NCBI GenBank assembly: GCA_011634665.1
Contig: WAEK01000001.1
Coordinates: forward strand, 1,379,501-1,443,500
Reading direction: 5' to 3'
Source: Mortierella sp. BCC40632
Lineage: Eukaryota > Mortierellomycota > Mortierellomycetes > Mortierellales > Mortierellaceae
Length of the DNA: 64,000 nucleotides
This document shows positions 39,017 to 52,278 of this stretch, in pieces. Below the pieces are notes generated by a model that was given only the letters and a program-made list of their open reading frames with translations, was not told where the DNA came from and did not search any database. Made by a program: the position numbers and the translations under genes. Each line of letters begins with the position of its first letter. Position 1 is the first letter of the stretch.

Positions 39017-40852
39017 ATGAGCAGTGAGAACGAAAAGACCGCTGAACGCGACGAGGTTCCACCATCCCCTACTGAGACGATCGCTGTTTCGGAACTCAAG
39101 GCCGCTATCGATCGTGCTTCTTCCTCCGATCTAGAGCGAGGAAGCCAAATAGATCCTGAAACGGACCTCTCCTCGTCAATGACCACCCCAAACACCGGGA
39201 TCTCGCCTCCAGATGGAGGGTATGGATGGGTGGTCGTGGCCACATGTTTCCTCAACAACTTCTCCATGTTGGGGATCATGTTCTCCTGGGGAATCTTTCA
39301 ACAATTGTACACGAACGAAGTCTTTCCTGGCCAAGTGTCGGCTGTGTCGTGGATCGGCACATTGGCGTTTGGGTTTATGTACATTGTAGGAGGATGCTTC
39401 TCCTTGTTTGCAGCCAGGGTCGGGTACCAAAAGATGATCCTGTGTGGCTCACTCCTGGTCTCCGGCGGATTGATTGCGGCCTCCTTTTCGACCGAGGTAA
39501 ACAATTTTTTTTTTTTTTTTTTTAAGCCGAGTGGTTGGTTTGGAGACCGAAGCGTGGTATTTTTTTTTAAGGTTTTTTTAGGGTGCGCAGTGGAGATCAG
39601 AGAACAGATTCCTTAACCTTTCCTCTCCCTCTTTTGTATCCCTGTATGGTAGATCTGGCACTTTTATCTGAGTCAGGGCATCCTTTACGGAGTAAGTTGC
39701 CCCTCCCCTTGTTATTTGCTATGCCCTGCAGATCACATTCACCATCACCAACCAATGGCCTGTCTCTTTTATGTTTCTTTTATCCCTAATCTCCTTCTCC
39801 TTCTTCTCCTCTCTCTCTAAACCCTCATCGGTAGTTGGGTGCTGCAATGGCAAACCCCTGCATTCTTGCTGCCCCCTCACAATGGTTCCTCAAGAGACGC
39901 GGTCTGGCTTCAGGCATTGGTATCTCTGGCTCCGGCATCGGTGGCCTCGTCTTCTCTATCCTGATTGAAAAACTCAATGCTTCGATTGGTTTCCGTTCTT
40001 GTCTTCGTGTCCTCGCCGGTATCGTCTTTGCCTCGATGATCATCTCGGGCACATTTATCCGCCAATTCAATCCCACGGGTACCAAGGCCGTCAGTATCTC
40101 GAGAAAGGACCTGGATACTCTTCGTAAGCCTGCCTTCTTGATGATGATTGCAGGTGTCATGATGACTTCCTTTGGATACTTTGCTCCATTGAACCTCCTG
40201 CCTTGTAAGTTTTCTTTATTCTTTCCTTCTCTCTTATTTTGGTGTGCCCTGGATCTTTGCCTCTGCCCCCCCCCCCTCTTTTTTGGGCTTCTGGGGTGTA
40301 AAATACCACTGACCAAGTGATCGCTTTAATCATCGTGAAAAAAAATATATAGCGTTTGCGGTCGACCACAACCTTTCCAAGGCCCAGGGAGCAATGATCA
40401 ACTCGTTCCTCAATGGAGCCTCGTTCTTTGGTCGATTTATTGGGGGTCTCTTTGGAGACCGGTTCGGACTCGTGAATCTGACTTTGTTCTGTGTTGCAGC
40501 CAGTGCATTGACGACATTGTTGGTTTGGATGTTTGCTACATCCCTTCCTGTGCTTTTGGTCTATGTCATTCTCTATGGACTCATGGGTGGTGGATTTATC
40601 TCACTCTTGGCTCCCGTGTTGGCAGAGCAATTTGGCACGGGTAGTCTTACGATCTTGGTCGGTTTGACGTTTGGAGTCAATGGTATTGGCTCCATGCTCG
40701 GTACGCCGATTGCAGCGGCCATCTTGGCAAGTGCAGGCGGTGGAGATAACTACCAGGCACCGATTGGGTTCATTGGAGGCACCATGGCCGTTGGCTCACT
40801 TGTGTTTTTGTACATGCGGCATCGAGTCGGTGGCAAGGCCAAGTCTGTCTAA
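39017..40852 (+). CDS. Monocarboxylate transporter-like MFS permease
   Basis: Four exons (39017-39496, 39653-39691, 39835-40204, 40353-40852) join in phase to 462 aa. The first 70 residues are acidic, cytosolic and rich in Ser and Thr. The MCT signature PPDGGYGWVVV opens transmembrane helix 1. Twelve helices can be counted, with a conserved KRRGLASGIGISGSGIGG loop and helix after helix 4 and a central cytosolic loop around TGTKAVSISRKDLDTLRK. GRFIGGLFGDRFG matches the second-half MFS motif between helices 8 and 9. MCT-family members carry monocarboxylates or related solutes across the plasma membrane; many fungal members have unknown substrates. Exon 2 is only 39 nt. Confidence 0.9.
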
Positions 40853-41447
40853 AAAAAAAAAAAAAGGGTGGATTCTACTTTTGTAGTGTAGATCCTTTTT
40901 TTTTTATTCATTGTCTCCCTGTGACATACTTTTGGATACCCCCCTTCCCCCTCTCCTCAATTTCTCTAGACTACCCCCCCTCTCCCCTATCCTCCTCTGA
41001 TCCTAAACCCACATTTCACATTAAGCACTACCTAAGCAGACTAGCGTGTCCCTTAATCAATCCATTTTGCAAAGAAAACAAATTACGCATTCACTACACA
41101 AACCCTCTAGAGAGCAGTGAGAGAGGAAGATGAGAAGGATGAGGAGGCAAAAGCCAACTTGGTTTCCCTTTGTTTCTATTGTCTATCTTTTTTTTTTTTT
41201 TTTTTTTTTTTTGCACTCTTTTTCTCTTTCTTTCTCTCTACTATTGGGCGAGACGAAGAACTATCTGGAAAAAGAAAGAGGAAGAGGAAAGAAAAGGGCA
41301 CGTCAAAGGGAAAGAAGCAGCGATGGCCAGTTGGAGAACAGAGGAGGAAGAGAGGAGGGTATAAAAAACGCGAGTTATTAAGTTGTAGTTATTAGAAAGA
41401 AAGAAGAGTAGTATACAACGCTGCTATCCCAGGGCAAGAACAGATGC

Positions 41448-41518
<71 letters not shown>

Positions 41519-42050
41519 TGTGTGTGTGTGTGTGTGTGGTGTGGTGTGGGATGTGTTTGTTGTGTGTCTGTGTGTCAGAGTAGGAGACAGGGACAGACTG
41601 ATCAGGGACGGAGCGAGTGGGCGAAGCGTAGGGAGAGAAATGGGTCGGAGCTTAAATCAGATAAACTACTCTTCCTTGAGAATATGGGATCTGATTGATC
41701 GGATCCAAAAAAGAAAAAAAATAAAATAAAATAATAATGAAAAAAGAAAAAAAAATGGCCAGGTGAAAGAGAAGAAGAGAAGAGGATGAGAAGGGGACAG
41801 GGATAGGAAAAAGAGAAAGAGCGAAGGAGCGAAGGAGTGAAGGAGAGAGAGAAGGAGAAGGAGAAGGAGAAAGAGAAAGCGTTATTCTTTCTCTTATACC
41901 CTGTTTCTCGTCTCTCTCTCTGTCTGTCTGTATGTCCGTCACCTTTCCTTCCTCCTTTCTTTCTCCCCTCCTTTCAGCTCCTTACATCACCAGGATTCCC
42001 TCTTTCCTATTCCTCCCCTTTGTCCCACCATCCAACCGTTAAACCATCAT
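40853..42050. repeat. Convergent intergenic region with a long (GA)n-(GT)n compound repeat
   Basis: 1.2 kb between the transporter stop and the cyclin stop. A GA run at 41450-41516 passes directly into a TG run at 41517-41538. T-rich (41188-41212) and A/G-rich segments flank it. No gene seen. Confidence 0.8.
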
Positions 42051-44570
42051 CTACATATTCACATTAATATCCACCCATCGTGCACCACAATCCGATCCAA
42101 CAGGTCGGATATCATATTGTGTCTGGTGAGTGATCACGGCTGGTTGCGGTTGCTGGGGCATCATGGCAAAATTAACCCGTGTTGCCGAAAGACTTGAACC
42201 TGACCGCTGATGTTGATTGTGGTGATGATGGTGGTGATGGTGTGCCTGTTGCTGCTGCTGTTGTTGCTGCTGCTGTTGTTGTTGTTGATGGTGGTGTGAA
42301 TGATGAGATGAGTTTGACCCAGACATGGTCGACACCATCGTAGTAGAAGTCGAGGTTGAGAACTGCGTACTGATTGATGACACAGAATGACTATGGTGTC
42401 GACCCGAATGCATCTGATACGGAAGTGGTTGACTAGTCCGTTGTGATGGGTGTTGTTGTTGTTGCTGTTGTGACAACTTTGATGTTTGGGAGGTCGATTG
42501 TTGAAGATCGAGACTCTTACGTCCGGATGGTATCTGCGATGTCGACGAAATAGTCGAAGACATGGACGAAGACGAAGACGAAGATGACGTCGAGGAAGAA
42601 GACGTAGAAGTGGATGAGGATGCGGAGGAGGATGTGGAGGACGCCGACGTCGACGAGGATTGGGTGTAGCCATTGTACGAATATCCTCCGTCTCTGGGTT
42701 GGGATGTGCCTGAGACCGTGTTCGTGCCCGAGACATTTGCCCCTGCAGAGGCAGCGGTGGCGGCAGCTATCTGACTTTCTTCCACAGCAGCATGCGAATG
42801 AGAGTGGGCTACATTGCTCTGAGTGGGGAAAGTGGTAGGTGTGGGCGAAGGTGGGGGCCAGAGCATGCTCGAGAGACTCCAGAGAGGACTGTTACACTCG
42901 GCGGACATGGGTTGGATTAGGGCCCTACCACCGGCATCGACCCATTCCTTGACCATGATACTAGCTTGCGACAATCGTGATCGTGCATACTTATCATGGA
43001 CCACTTTGGACACATTTGTCAAACAGTTGTCGAGGTTCTGGATGCAAGTGAATACGTCTGGGTCACTTGGGATCTATGTGGTTTTTTTTTTTTTTTTTTT
43101 TTTTTGTAATGAAAGGGCGAGGGGGCTCTTGGTCAGCTCTTTTGCTGCTTACGACCATTCAAGGAGATAAAAAAATAAAATAAAATAAAATAAAAAATCA
43201 AATTGTTGCTTACCCCGACAGGTCTGTGGCAAATATTCCTGGCCAGGAACAAGGCACTGGCAGCAATGGTGGACGAACCAAAGGTAAGAAAGCATCGTTG
43301 AAAGAGTGAAAGCTCCATCAAGAACTGGGCCACATGGCGAACGACTGGATCATCCTGACCCGACAACTCGAGATCCTTCTTCAAGAAGGCTTCAGCTGTT
43401 GGATGACCCAGATTATAATCCAATGTCTTGAGGATATGGCGCTCCATGGTGATAAAGGCGGTATCGTCATACAAGTTACTAGAGAGCTTGCACAATTGCG
43501 AGACCGAGGGCAACTTCTCCTTGGCATCCTCGTATTTACTGCTGATCCAGAGCGAAGTCATGCCAACTAAATGATAATGCTTCTTGTAAACGACTCGCTT
43601 TGACAGGTACCGATCCATCATGTTCATTGCCAGATAGAGTGTTTCCTGCTTGAGGCTGAACTGGATGTGCATGTCGATCAAAAAGTCAACGACCTGTGGC
43701 CGCATGTCCCAGCTAAGCTCTGGTTGAAGGTCCATGTGCTCAGGGTTGGCCTTGGTTTCTTTCTGTATATTGTGGGATCCAATGCAATCACATTACACAC
43801 ATAGATGGACACACCACCACATCATGGTCATCGCCATCGATAAGGGGAGAAACCCGCAATGGGGGGGGAGTGAGGAGTGAGAGAAACAAGAGAAACAAGA
43901 CATGGTCAGCAAACACCGGGGTCAGATGGAGCAGACAGCAGGCGAGAGGGGGTGGGGGAGTGTGAGTGAGGAGAGATAGAAAGAGCGAAAGGGACAGGTC
44001 AGAACACTGACGTTTTTTTTTTTGCAAAGCTGAGAGAAAGATAGAAAAAGGGGAGAAGGGAGAAATGGGTGGGTGGGGTGTATAGAGACAAGGCGTGGAC
44101 AATGACGAGGAGCTGTCCCTCTCCCAATTGCGGACCAGGGTTTGAGGAGGGGGAGAGAAAGCTAGCAGGCTACATCTCTGGCAGCGGCAGGAGGTGAAGG
44201 TGGAGAGGAGAAGAGGGAGGGAGGCGGAGAGCGGGAAGGTGCATAGAGGAGACAAAGTAAACTTGGTTACTTTGGATGCAATAAAAGAAAAAGAAAAACA
44301 TACCTCCATTTGCTTCATGTATTGAAAGATCTCCTCCTTGTACTCGAGTTCCAACAAGTTCTCCGTTTGCTCTTTTGTCCAGCCTGCTGTGCTGGTCATG
44401 GCACTACTGACCATTGTTGTATGTGTAGGTCCGTTCCCCAACGAAGGTTTTGTTGAGCCTCGGCTGGGATGACGACCCCCCTTGGCAGGCGATGGATGCA
44501 CCGCAGCGGTCTTCTTCTTCATAGTCATAATCACCCCTTGGTGAGAATCGACCCGGACAATGCCATTCAT
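42051..44570 (-). CDS. G1-type cyclin (Cln-like)
   Basis: Three exons (44570-44304, 43762-43214, 43073-42051) join in phase to 612 aa. Exon 1 ends LELEYKEEIFQYMKQME, the helix before the box. Exon 2 holds the cyclin box: MRPQVVDFLIDMHIQF, LYLAMNMMDRYLSKR, HYHLVGMTSLWISSKYED, and a second fold beginning FITMERHILKTLDYNLGHP. The KKHYHLVG...LWISSKYED pattern is closer to fungal G1 cyclins of the Cln type than to B-type cyclins. Cyclins bind and activate Cdk1; G1 cyclins start the cell cycle. Exon 3 begins with the end of the second fold and then becomes low complexity: Ser-rich, then His/Gln tracts. The 7.7 kb upstream holds no gene. Confidence 0.88.
42207..42300 (-). repeat. Poly-Gln / poly-His coding tract in the cyclin
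   Basis: CAG/CAA and CAC/CAT repeats encode about 15 consecutive Gln flanked by eight His on the C-terminal side and further His before. The mixed codons argue for selection on the protein tract, not a fresh slipped triplet run. Confidence 0.85.
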
Positions 44571-47500
44571 GGTCAGGCCACTGGCTCCACAGAGGGGAAA
44601 GGGGAATAGGGAAGAAAGGTGGTCGAGAAGGTAGAGAGTTAAAAAAAAAAAATAAAGTCGGGCAAGGGATGATGCAAGAGTAGAACTTGGTTGTAAATGA
44701 CAAGAGTGCCAAAGGTAAGTGGAGTAAAGTGGTAGGTGGGTGGGTGGGTAGGTGAAGGAAGAGGAAAGGGAGGGGGAGGCGAGTGAAGCTCGCAGTCGAG
44801 GACGAATAGACTGGAGGTTGTGGCTAACGGATGGCCGAGAGCGGATGGAGACGATGGAGAAAGAGAGAGAAAGAGAGAAAGAGAGAAAGAGAGAAAGAGG
44901 GCTGTAGGAGCAGGTTCAAGTAAGATGTGGCAAGGCGAGGGTTGGCGGTTGGGATGCTTCGCTATGGCCAGTCCCCACAGTCTGAGAGCAAGGTAAGAGA
45001 AAGAGAAAGAAAGAGAGCGCGTCGCAAGTGCTCGATTGGTTCCCTTTTTGTCCGGCAATGGGTCGTGGCTCCTGTTCGGGACGTTGTGCTTTTCTGCTCT
45101 CGCTCGACCGTGTTCGGCAGCAGATGGGGTGCAGAAAGAAGGCGGGATAGTGCCGCGCGCAGAAATGCCTTCTGGACCACACCAAATGGGTCGAGTAAAA
45201 GTAAAGAAGCAAAGAAATGACAACAAAATGGGTCAATAGATTGATGACAAGGACGACCAACAGTCAAGGTGCGGCGCTAGGGAGACAATAAAAAAGATAA
45301 AGAAGAAAAAGGAATAAGGGTAAGTATAAACAGCTCTGACCATCTCATTTCCGCGTCCGCCTTTCTGCAGACTGGCCCCGACGGTAGGTTGCGATGCATG
45401 GGAGCACCATCCATATCTCATTGTGGCCCTGGTTCCCAAAGGCGATTGGCATGGAAACGAATAAACGCCTAGCCTAAGGCGAGAGAAGGGCGAGCCTCTC
45501 AGTCCGAAGCCAAAAGGGAAAACAAACGACGCCGCACAAGGACTCTCTGTTCGGGTTAGCCCTTTGCTTCGCGTCTTTGTCCATTGGGGCGAGTCCTCGT
45601 CAACGTGGATCCAAAATGGATTTCAGGAGACGACCAAGGTGGGGAGAGGATGGGAAAATGAAAGGAGACAGAAAGCAAAAGTAACAGACAGACAGACATT
45701 GCATACAAAAGGAGAGGAGACAGAGGGGAGGTGCCCAGCAGGCGCAGATTGCGAATGGCCTGCCCGTCGTCGAGAGCGGGTGAGCAAAGACGCGGGTGGA
45801 GTGTAAGAGACTTTTTTTTTGTGTTTGTTTTTGTTTTTGTTTGGCAAAATAAAAAGAACTGCAAAACGCGGCCACAGTTGCCTGTCAATCTGTATGACAA
45901 CCAGTGCAAGAATGCAGACGCACGGATACGCCGGGGTAGGAGGGACCCAGAGTGATGAGGGCATGTCTCTTCTAGAGCCATGCTTGCCTTTGCTGCCCGG
46001 CGCTTTTTTGCATCTTTTTGCATCCCATCTTTCACAGAAAACAAACATCGCTTCATGATTGCTTCATTGGTGCAAACTCGCAGACCGCAGACCTGCTCAC
46101 AGTGATTGCTCTGTCCGGACACCCTCGTCTCCCCTTCCCACCGCAATGCACGTCGCGTCGCTGCAGGATAGGGTCGGAGCCGAGCCTCTGGGACCTCCCC
46201 ATAGCTGTGGTGGTAGTAGGAGTATGTGCACAACAGTCAAGGTTCTGTCTAGGCGCACGTCCACTCGCGTTCTACACACCGCAGGAGGCTAGTCAGCAAA
46301 AGTTGTCTAGGGGCGGGTGATGCAAAAGTTGTTGGGAGAGACGAAAAAAAGATGTGTGTCTACCGAGAATGGGAGAGACCACAGACTAACGTACAGGTGC
46401 TTCTAAGGCGTCTCTCTACGCAGATCCGCAGGGAAAGGAAGAAGGGTGGTCAGAGGAGTAGGGCGTGTAGTGTGGATGATTGGTGAGGAGACGGAGAGAA
46501 GAATGAGCGAGTAGGAGAACAGGTTGAAAATCGGGTCGCCGTAATAATAGCGTTGAGTGAGATTTGGGCGATGTGTGTAGGAGGGAGGGAGGAGTGTGAA
46601 GGATAGCGCCGGCGTCGACGAATGTAGATTATAAGATTAAGAGTGTAAGAGTAAAAACGAGCGAAAGTAGAGACAGAGGAGAAGTCTGGAGGGATAGAAG
46701 CCGGCGACAGCGACGGAAGGAATGGCAAGCCTCGTTGGGCTGGTCGAGAGGGAAGGGACAAGAGAAAGAGAACGGAGACCGGGCCTCTGAGCTTCCTTTT
46801 ATCACATTGCAGTTGCCTATACTCGTCTTCATCCAACCCACGCAACCCATTCACCCCCTTCGTTGTCCCCTCGCAGCCATCACAGGCCTCGTCTAGAGCT
46901 GCAGAACCATCTCCCGGATGTGGGATGTGCGCCGTGCATGTCGCTTTGCCCAAAGCGCTCCAGCTCGAGTCATCGACTATACGCACTGACCCTTCCCCCC
47001 CTCTACCCCCCATCTTACCCCCAGATCCATCCATTCCGCGACTCCCTGTTTTGGCAAAGGGTGTACTAGCCTTGCTTACGAAGAAGAGGCAGAAACCTCA
47101 GCAAAGGGTGGGGGATCGGGATTCAACCACCAGTATCACCTCATCTGTACCACTGTCCAGACCCACAGAACTCGAGCAGCAGCAATTGTTCTCGCTCCTC
47201 GAAGGAGAGAAAGAGAGAAAGAGAGAAAGGAAGAGGAGAGGGGCAAAAGGAAGAGGAAGAGGAGGAGAAAGAGGAGGAGCAGAAGGAGGAGGGATGGTGA
47301 CGATTACGATGTGGTTCGGTCTTTTTTGGTCCAGGAACAGAACAGAATGCAGCGAGCATATCATATTTCTTTTCTTTTGACAAGTAAAAGAAACTCGGAC
47401 ATACCCAGTGCCTAGGTGCAAGCAAAGCAAACACCCGTTCTTGGTTGAAACTGGAAAATAAAAAATAAACCGGCGAGGCAAAAGAGAGGGAAAGAGAAGA

Positions 47501-49151
47501 CAAAACCAACAGGGCAGGGCGCAAGTTTCTTTAGTGTCTAATCTCTCTTGTTGGAGGAAATAAAGAGCAAGGCAACTCGCAGCCGGGGAGGCAACATATC
47601 TGAGGAATAGGGAGGGTGGAAGAATGGAAATATAACAAAGTGACAAGAGAGAACGCAGCCAAGTTGTCAAAAAGGGACAGTAGGGCTAACTTTTTCTCAA
47701 TGTCATAGGCGGACTGATTCGGGTCGAGCATAGGAGCAAAAGGAGAGGGGGCGGCAGGAAGGGGATGAGAAGAAAAAGACAAACACAGACAGAATGACAG
47801 AAAAAGAGACAAAGGAAGAAAGTGAGAGAGAGAAAAGAGAGAGGGGGGGGTGGGGAGAGTGAGGCAAAGGAGGTGAGGAACAAGAGGGGTTGAAGGCCTT
47901 CTTTCTGTGGAGCAAAAGCGACGATGACATGCTTTAAACTGTCATCGCGGCCATACCCGCCTTTCCGACTGTCCGAGGAACCGTCCGACATCCGTCATTG
48001 CCGTGCCGTGCCCCCTTGACATGGTGAGGAGAGGTTCGTGCGGGGGTATGTGTTTTGAGGTGTGTGTATGTGGGTGGGATGGAGTTAAAGAAGGGACTGG
48101 GGAAACAGGGACCGGATCCATGGCCCTTGTACCGCCTGTTGGCCCACGGGGGCTTCAGAAGGGCGTATCATGCACTCGATTCGCGTCTTCGTGCTAATGA
48201 ACCCAAGCTGAACAAAGGTTGGGGCAAAAAGACAGACATATTGATGCGGTAGGCCCAATGGACCCATTCCGGACCCACCATGGACCAAGCGAGGGGAACT
48301 CAGGAGCTGAGGAGACAAAAAAAGGCATGCTTCTGACCCAAAGGCGGATTTACTCTCTCACGCTCTTGGAGTTGAGCTGCAACCAACACCGAGTGCGTAA
48401 AAAAAGACTTTTTGGATGCATGAGCCAGACTGACAGAGTGAGAGAGAGCATGGACCATCAGAGGACCAGCTATTGTTGACAAGGTCGGGCTACACAATAT
48501 GCCAGATGACATGTCGTCCATGTACCTCTTGCTCACACACATGTCGCTCCTTCGATCCGCATGTTCCTGGTCGAGGACTCTTGGGCAGGACAAGCAGAAT
48601 AGACAATGTCCGTGTGCCAGACGGATGGCCAAGGCCTGTGAATGCAAACTCACCTTGGTCACTGTTGGTTTGTTGTTGTTGTTGGCTTTGCGTATCCCTG
48701 TCTTTTGCGCCCTGCAGTTCCTGGAGGTGCCCTGAAGGAGTGAGAAGGGGAAGAAGGGGAAGCGGTGGGCAGAGGGAGGGGGGGGAGTGTCTGTCGGGTC
48801 GAGGTGGATGATCTTTCAGAGAGATGCAGATGCCGGGATCGAGTGAAGCGGGTCAAATAGAAGAAGAGTTTTATACGGACAGGAACAGAGAAGCAGACGT
48901 AAAATGGTGAAGAGAAGGAGAAAGAGGAGAAAGAAGGAAAAGAGGGAAAAGAGGAAGAGGGGGGTACCGGAATTGAAGGACAGTAGAGACGTGTGGGGGA
49001 TAAGAATGGCAGATGTCCAGCGTCAGCGTCCCTTGCGGTAGGGGAGTGAGTTCTCTGGAGGAGGAATGAGGGTGCGATGCGGGAGGGCTAGAGGCCAAAG
49101 GATGTAGGAATGTTAGACCACTGGAGCGGGGTAGGGCAGGAGGAAGAGATA

Positions 49152-49286
<135 letters not shown>

Positions 49287-49730
49287 AGAAGAAGAAGAGA
49301 GAAGAGAGAGAGAGAGAAGAGAGAGAGAGAAAGAAAAGAGAAAAAGAAAAAAAGAGAGAGAAAGATGTGGCATTCGGATGGTCTATGGTCAAAGGGGCAC
49401 TATTGTCCAGCCAAAGCGTCCTGTTCGACGAGAGGGAAAAAAGGAGTCTCCTCCAGCCATGGTCCAAAGAGCACTGAGTTCCGAGATCCGCGTTGACCGC
49501 AGGAAACAACTGTGGCGTGGACAAGAGATGGTTCCTCATCCTTGACAAGAGCCATTCGGTCTAGATGTCCTCTAACAGAGCACAGACCACCTGGCGACAC
49601 TGGCTAGTTTCTTGCTCAATGTTTAAGTCCTGCTTGGTGCCTTGCTGCAGCGGGTCAAGACTCGACGCGCTCTTGCAGTAAGGACACATCTCGCTAGGAT
49701 AGATCCCGCTCCCGCAAGCGCCCAGAAGCT

Positions 49731-49776
49731 CTCTTTCTCTTTCTCTTTCTCTTTCTCTTTCTCTTTCTCTTTCTCT
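49731..49776 (+). repeat. CTTTCT hexamer repeat
   Basis: About seven copies of a 6-bp CTTTCT unit. Confidence 0.85.
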
Positions 49777-50150
49777 TGCTCTCAGCCATTTTTATTTTTT
49801 CTCTGCTGCCGTCATCTCGCTCATCCGTCCTTTCTGTTGTCTGACCAGAGAAGCGAGGATGTTGAGCGGCTCTTGTTGTGGCCTGTTTCTCTGGCGCTCG
49901 GTCATACTGAGATGGAACAGATCATTGGGCTCCGTGTCGCTGTCTATATCCTGCACCCTGGCGAGGAAAGGGACAAGGACTCCAAGACGAACGCTCTGCC
50001 TTCTCTTAGCTGGACTTGAGAATAGCAATATCCTAAAGTGTATACACTCGAATGAGTGACGCCTGATATTGTCGTGTCGCGGCTCTCGGCGCACGACTAT
50101 ATTCTCTCACTTGTTCGCCTGCTCTTTCTCTCTCTCACTCTCTTTCTCTC

Positions 50151-50220
50151 TCAATACTCTCTCAATACTCTCTCAATACTCTCTCAATACTCTCTCAATA
50201 CTCTCCCTCAATACTCTCTC
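50151..50220 (+). repeat. 11-bp minisatellite TCAATACTCTC
   Basis: Six near-perfect copies in tandem; one junction is altered to CTCTCCCTCA. Confidence 0.85.
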
Positions 50221-52278
50221 TTGCTTGCTCCAAGGCAGTGAACTACACAATCGCCAGCACGGGATCAGGAATCAACGAAACGGAAAAAAAGAATCGCGAG
50301 AGTAAAAGAATAAAAAAGAAAGAGAAAGCAAGATTCGCTCCTACTTCCAGGTGGGATCCTATTGTCTCGCCTCATCTCCTTGGGCAGATACCCAACTATC
50401 CTAGCAAAGTATCATTGAGCATAAAGACGCCATAAAGCACCACCTGCGCTCTGTTGGAGCAAAAATAAAAATGATTCTCCAGTCTTGGCCGAGTGAGACA
50501 TACGTTTGGCTCCTTTTCAAGGGTTTTGTCTGTCCATCCCCACCTCATCCTCCTCTGCCTACCTCCTCGCTCACTTTGCCTTGGGCTCGTGGCGCTAGGG
50601 CACTACGTCCCCCGCCCTGAACACCCTTCGCTGGATAGAGACAGTCGTGGACACTAGTAGCCAGAATGCGGACGCGCTCGTCTAGCCTAGGTCCCAGTCC
50701 TGAATGAAACTCTTGAAAAATAAAAAAAAAAAAAAAAAAAAAAGTTCTCGAGCGGATCTTGCCAGCAGGTCTGTGCAAAATAAAAAGTAAAAAATAGGCG
50801 CTGTTGCATAGGCCATTATACTGCTGTACGATGGCCACAGCGTCAGGTCATGCTTGTGGTCAGGAAGCACTCGAATGGTCAGGCCGGGAGCAAAGGGGGT
50901 CGACACACAAGGTGGTTGCAGCCAGTGTGGGGTGGCAAAAGGGAGGGGCCAATCCGCTGTCATCAGCCTGCTGCATCTGTTATCCATTGGCGTGTAAACC
51001 ATGGGCATTTTGATCCCAAGGACGACCAGATGGCTAGAGTCAGTGCAGGAGGGAGTCTATCCTTGTAAAACGCGTCCATGGCATGACATTATCGCATCCT
51101 TGTGCAGGCATCCATTCACACACAATTTGCCTTGCGGGTTGCAATGCACTCTCAGGCCTATAGATCAGGAAATGGGAGAGGATAGGTTGGGGAGGGAGTA
51201 GTTGATGCCCAGCAGAGATGCACCGGTCATTATCCCTCGTCTTTATCCCTGGCCGCCGACCGCCGTCCGAATCATAGACAAGGGGATGAAGCAAGAGCGG
51301 GAAGAAGAAAGAAAGATAGAGTGAGGACAGAGCAGAGAGAGAAAGAGAATGAGAGAGATAGAGAATGAGAGAGAGAGAGAAAGAGAAAGAGAAAGAGAGA
51401 TGCTCCTGTGTATATTTAGCGTTGCATTCTTGGCCAAGAATACACCTGCATTTCCTTAGCTCCCGCTTTCTATAGCTTGAAGGATGCAGACGAACTGTCA
51501 GATAGACACGAATCGTCCAGAAGGAGCCCTTCTTTCAGGCAGGTTCGCGTCTTGTCCTGCTCCAAGAAGATAAAAAAAAATCACCAAATACCGCCAACCC
51601 CTAATCCCGAACAATCCCCTCTGGTGGTGTCCCGACAGGCTGCCAGCGCGTTCAGACCGCGGTTGTCACTCTCAGCTTACCGCTGCCAGGACATGTCGAG
51701 ACGTGGGCCGGTCAAAGGAGTCAAGCGGAGCTGCCCGACGGGGGACTCAGGAGGCTTCCTGTTGCAATAAAAAGAAAAGAGAAAAAAAAAATCGAGGAGA
51801 CACGGCCTTGCGACGGATAAGGAGTCAAGGGTGGAGAGAGCTTTCACCGGGTTGCATGGCGTACCCCTCGCCCAAGTGGGGCCAAGGGACTTGGTCAATA
51901 ACTCGTGCCCAAAAAATGACCTGGGCGAACTTTGACACCAGTGGACGAAATGGGCCACAGAGGGACGAACGTTCGTGTCCAATGGCTCTTTGTGGGCCTT
52001 GGATGCTCTGTTACGCCTTCTTTTTGTTCTCTCCTCCGACCCTCGACCGTTCTGCTTACCCTTCTCTCACTATTATCTTCTGTCTTGTGCTCGAGCCAGC
52101 AACCAAAGGACCTTTGCTTGAACATAGCAGAAACATCCGTCAGCACAACGACCTGTCATGCCCATTGCACCGACTCTGCCTTAGCTCATAAAGAACTTCT
52201 GACAGCTCCGTCTTTTGCTTCTATCCTTTCCACACGACCGACCATCACAAAAAAAAAAAAATAAAACACATCATAACC

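Noticed and set aside
45556..46233. 225-codon minus-strand frame in the cyclin upstream gap
   Set aside because: It has mixed Cys/Arg/Ser composition without a domain, crosses low-complexity sequence, and has no supporting neighbouring exon.
50151..50220. Considered as a CRISPR-like array
   Set aside because: The units are contiguous 11-bp repeats with no spacers in a eukaryotic genome; this is a minisatellite.
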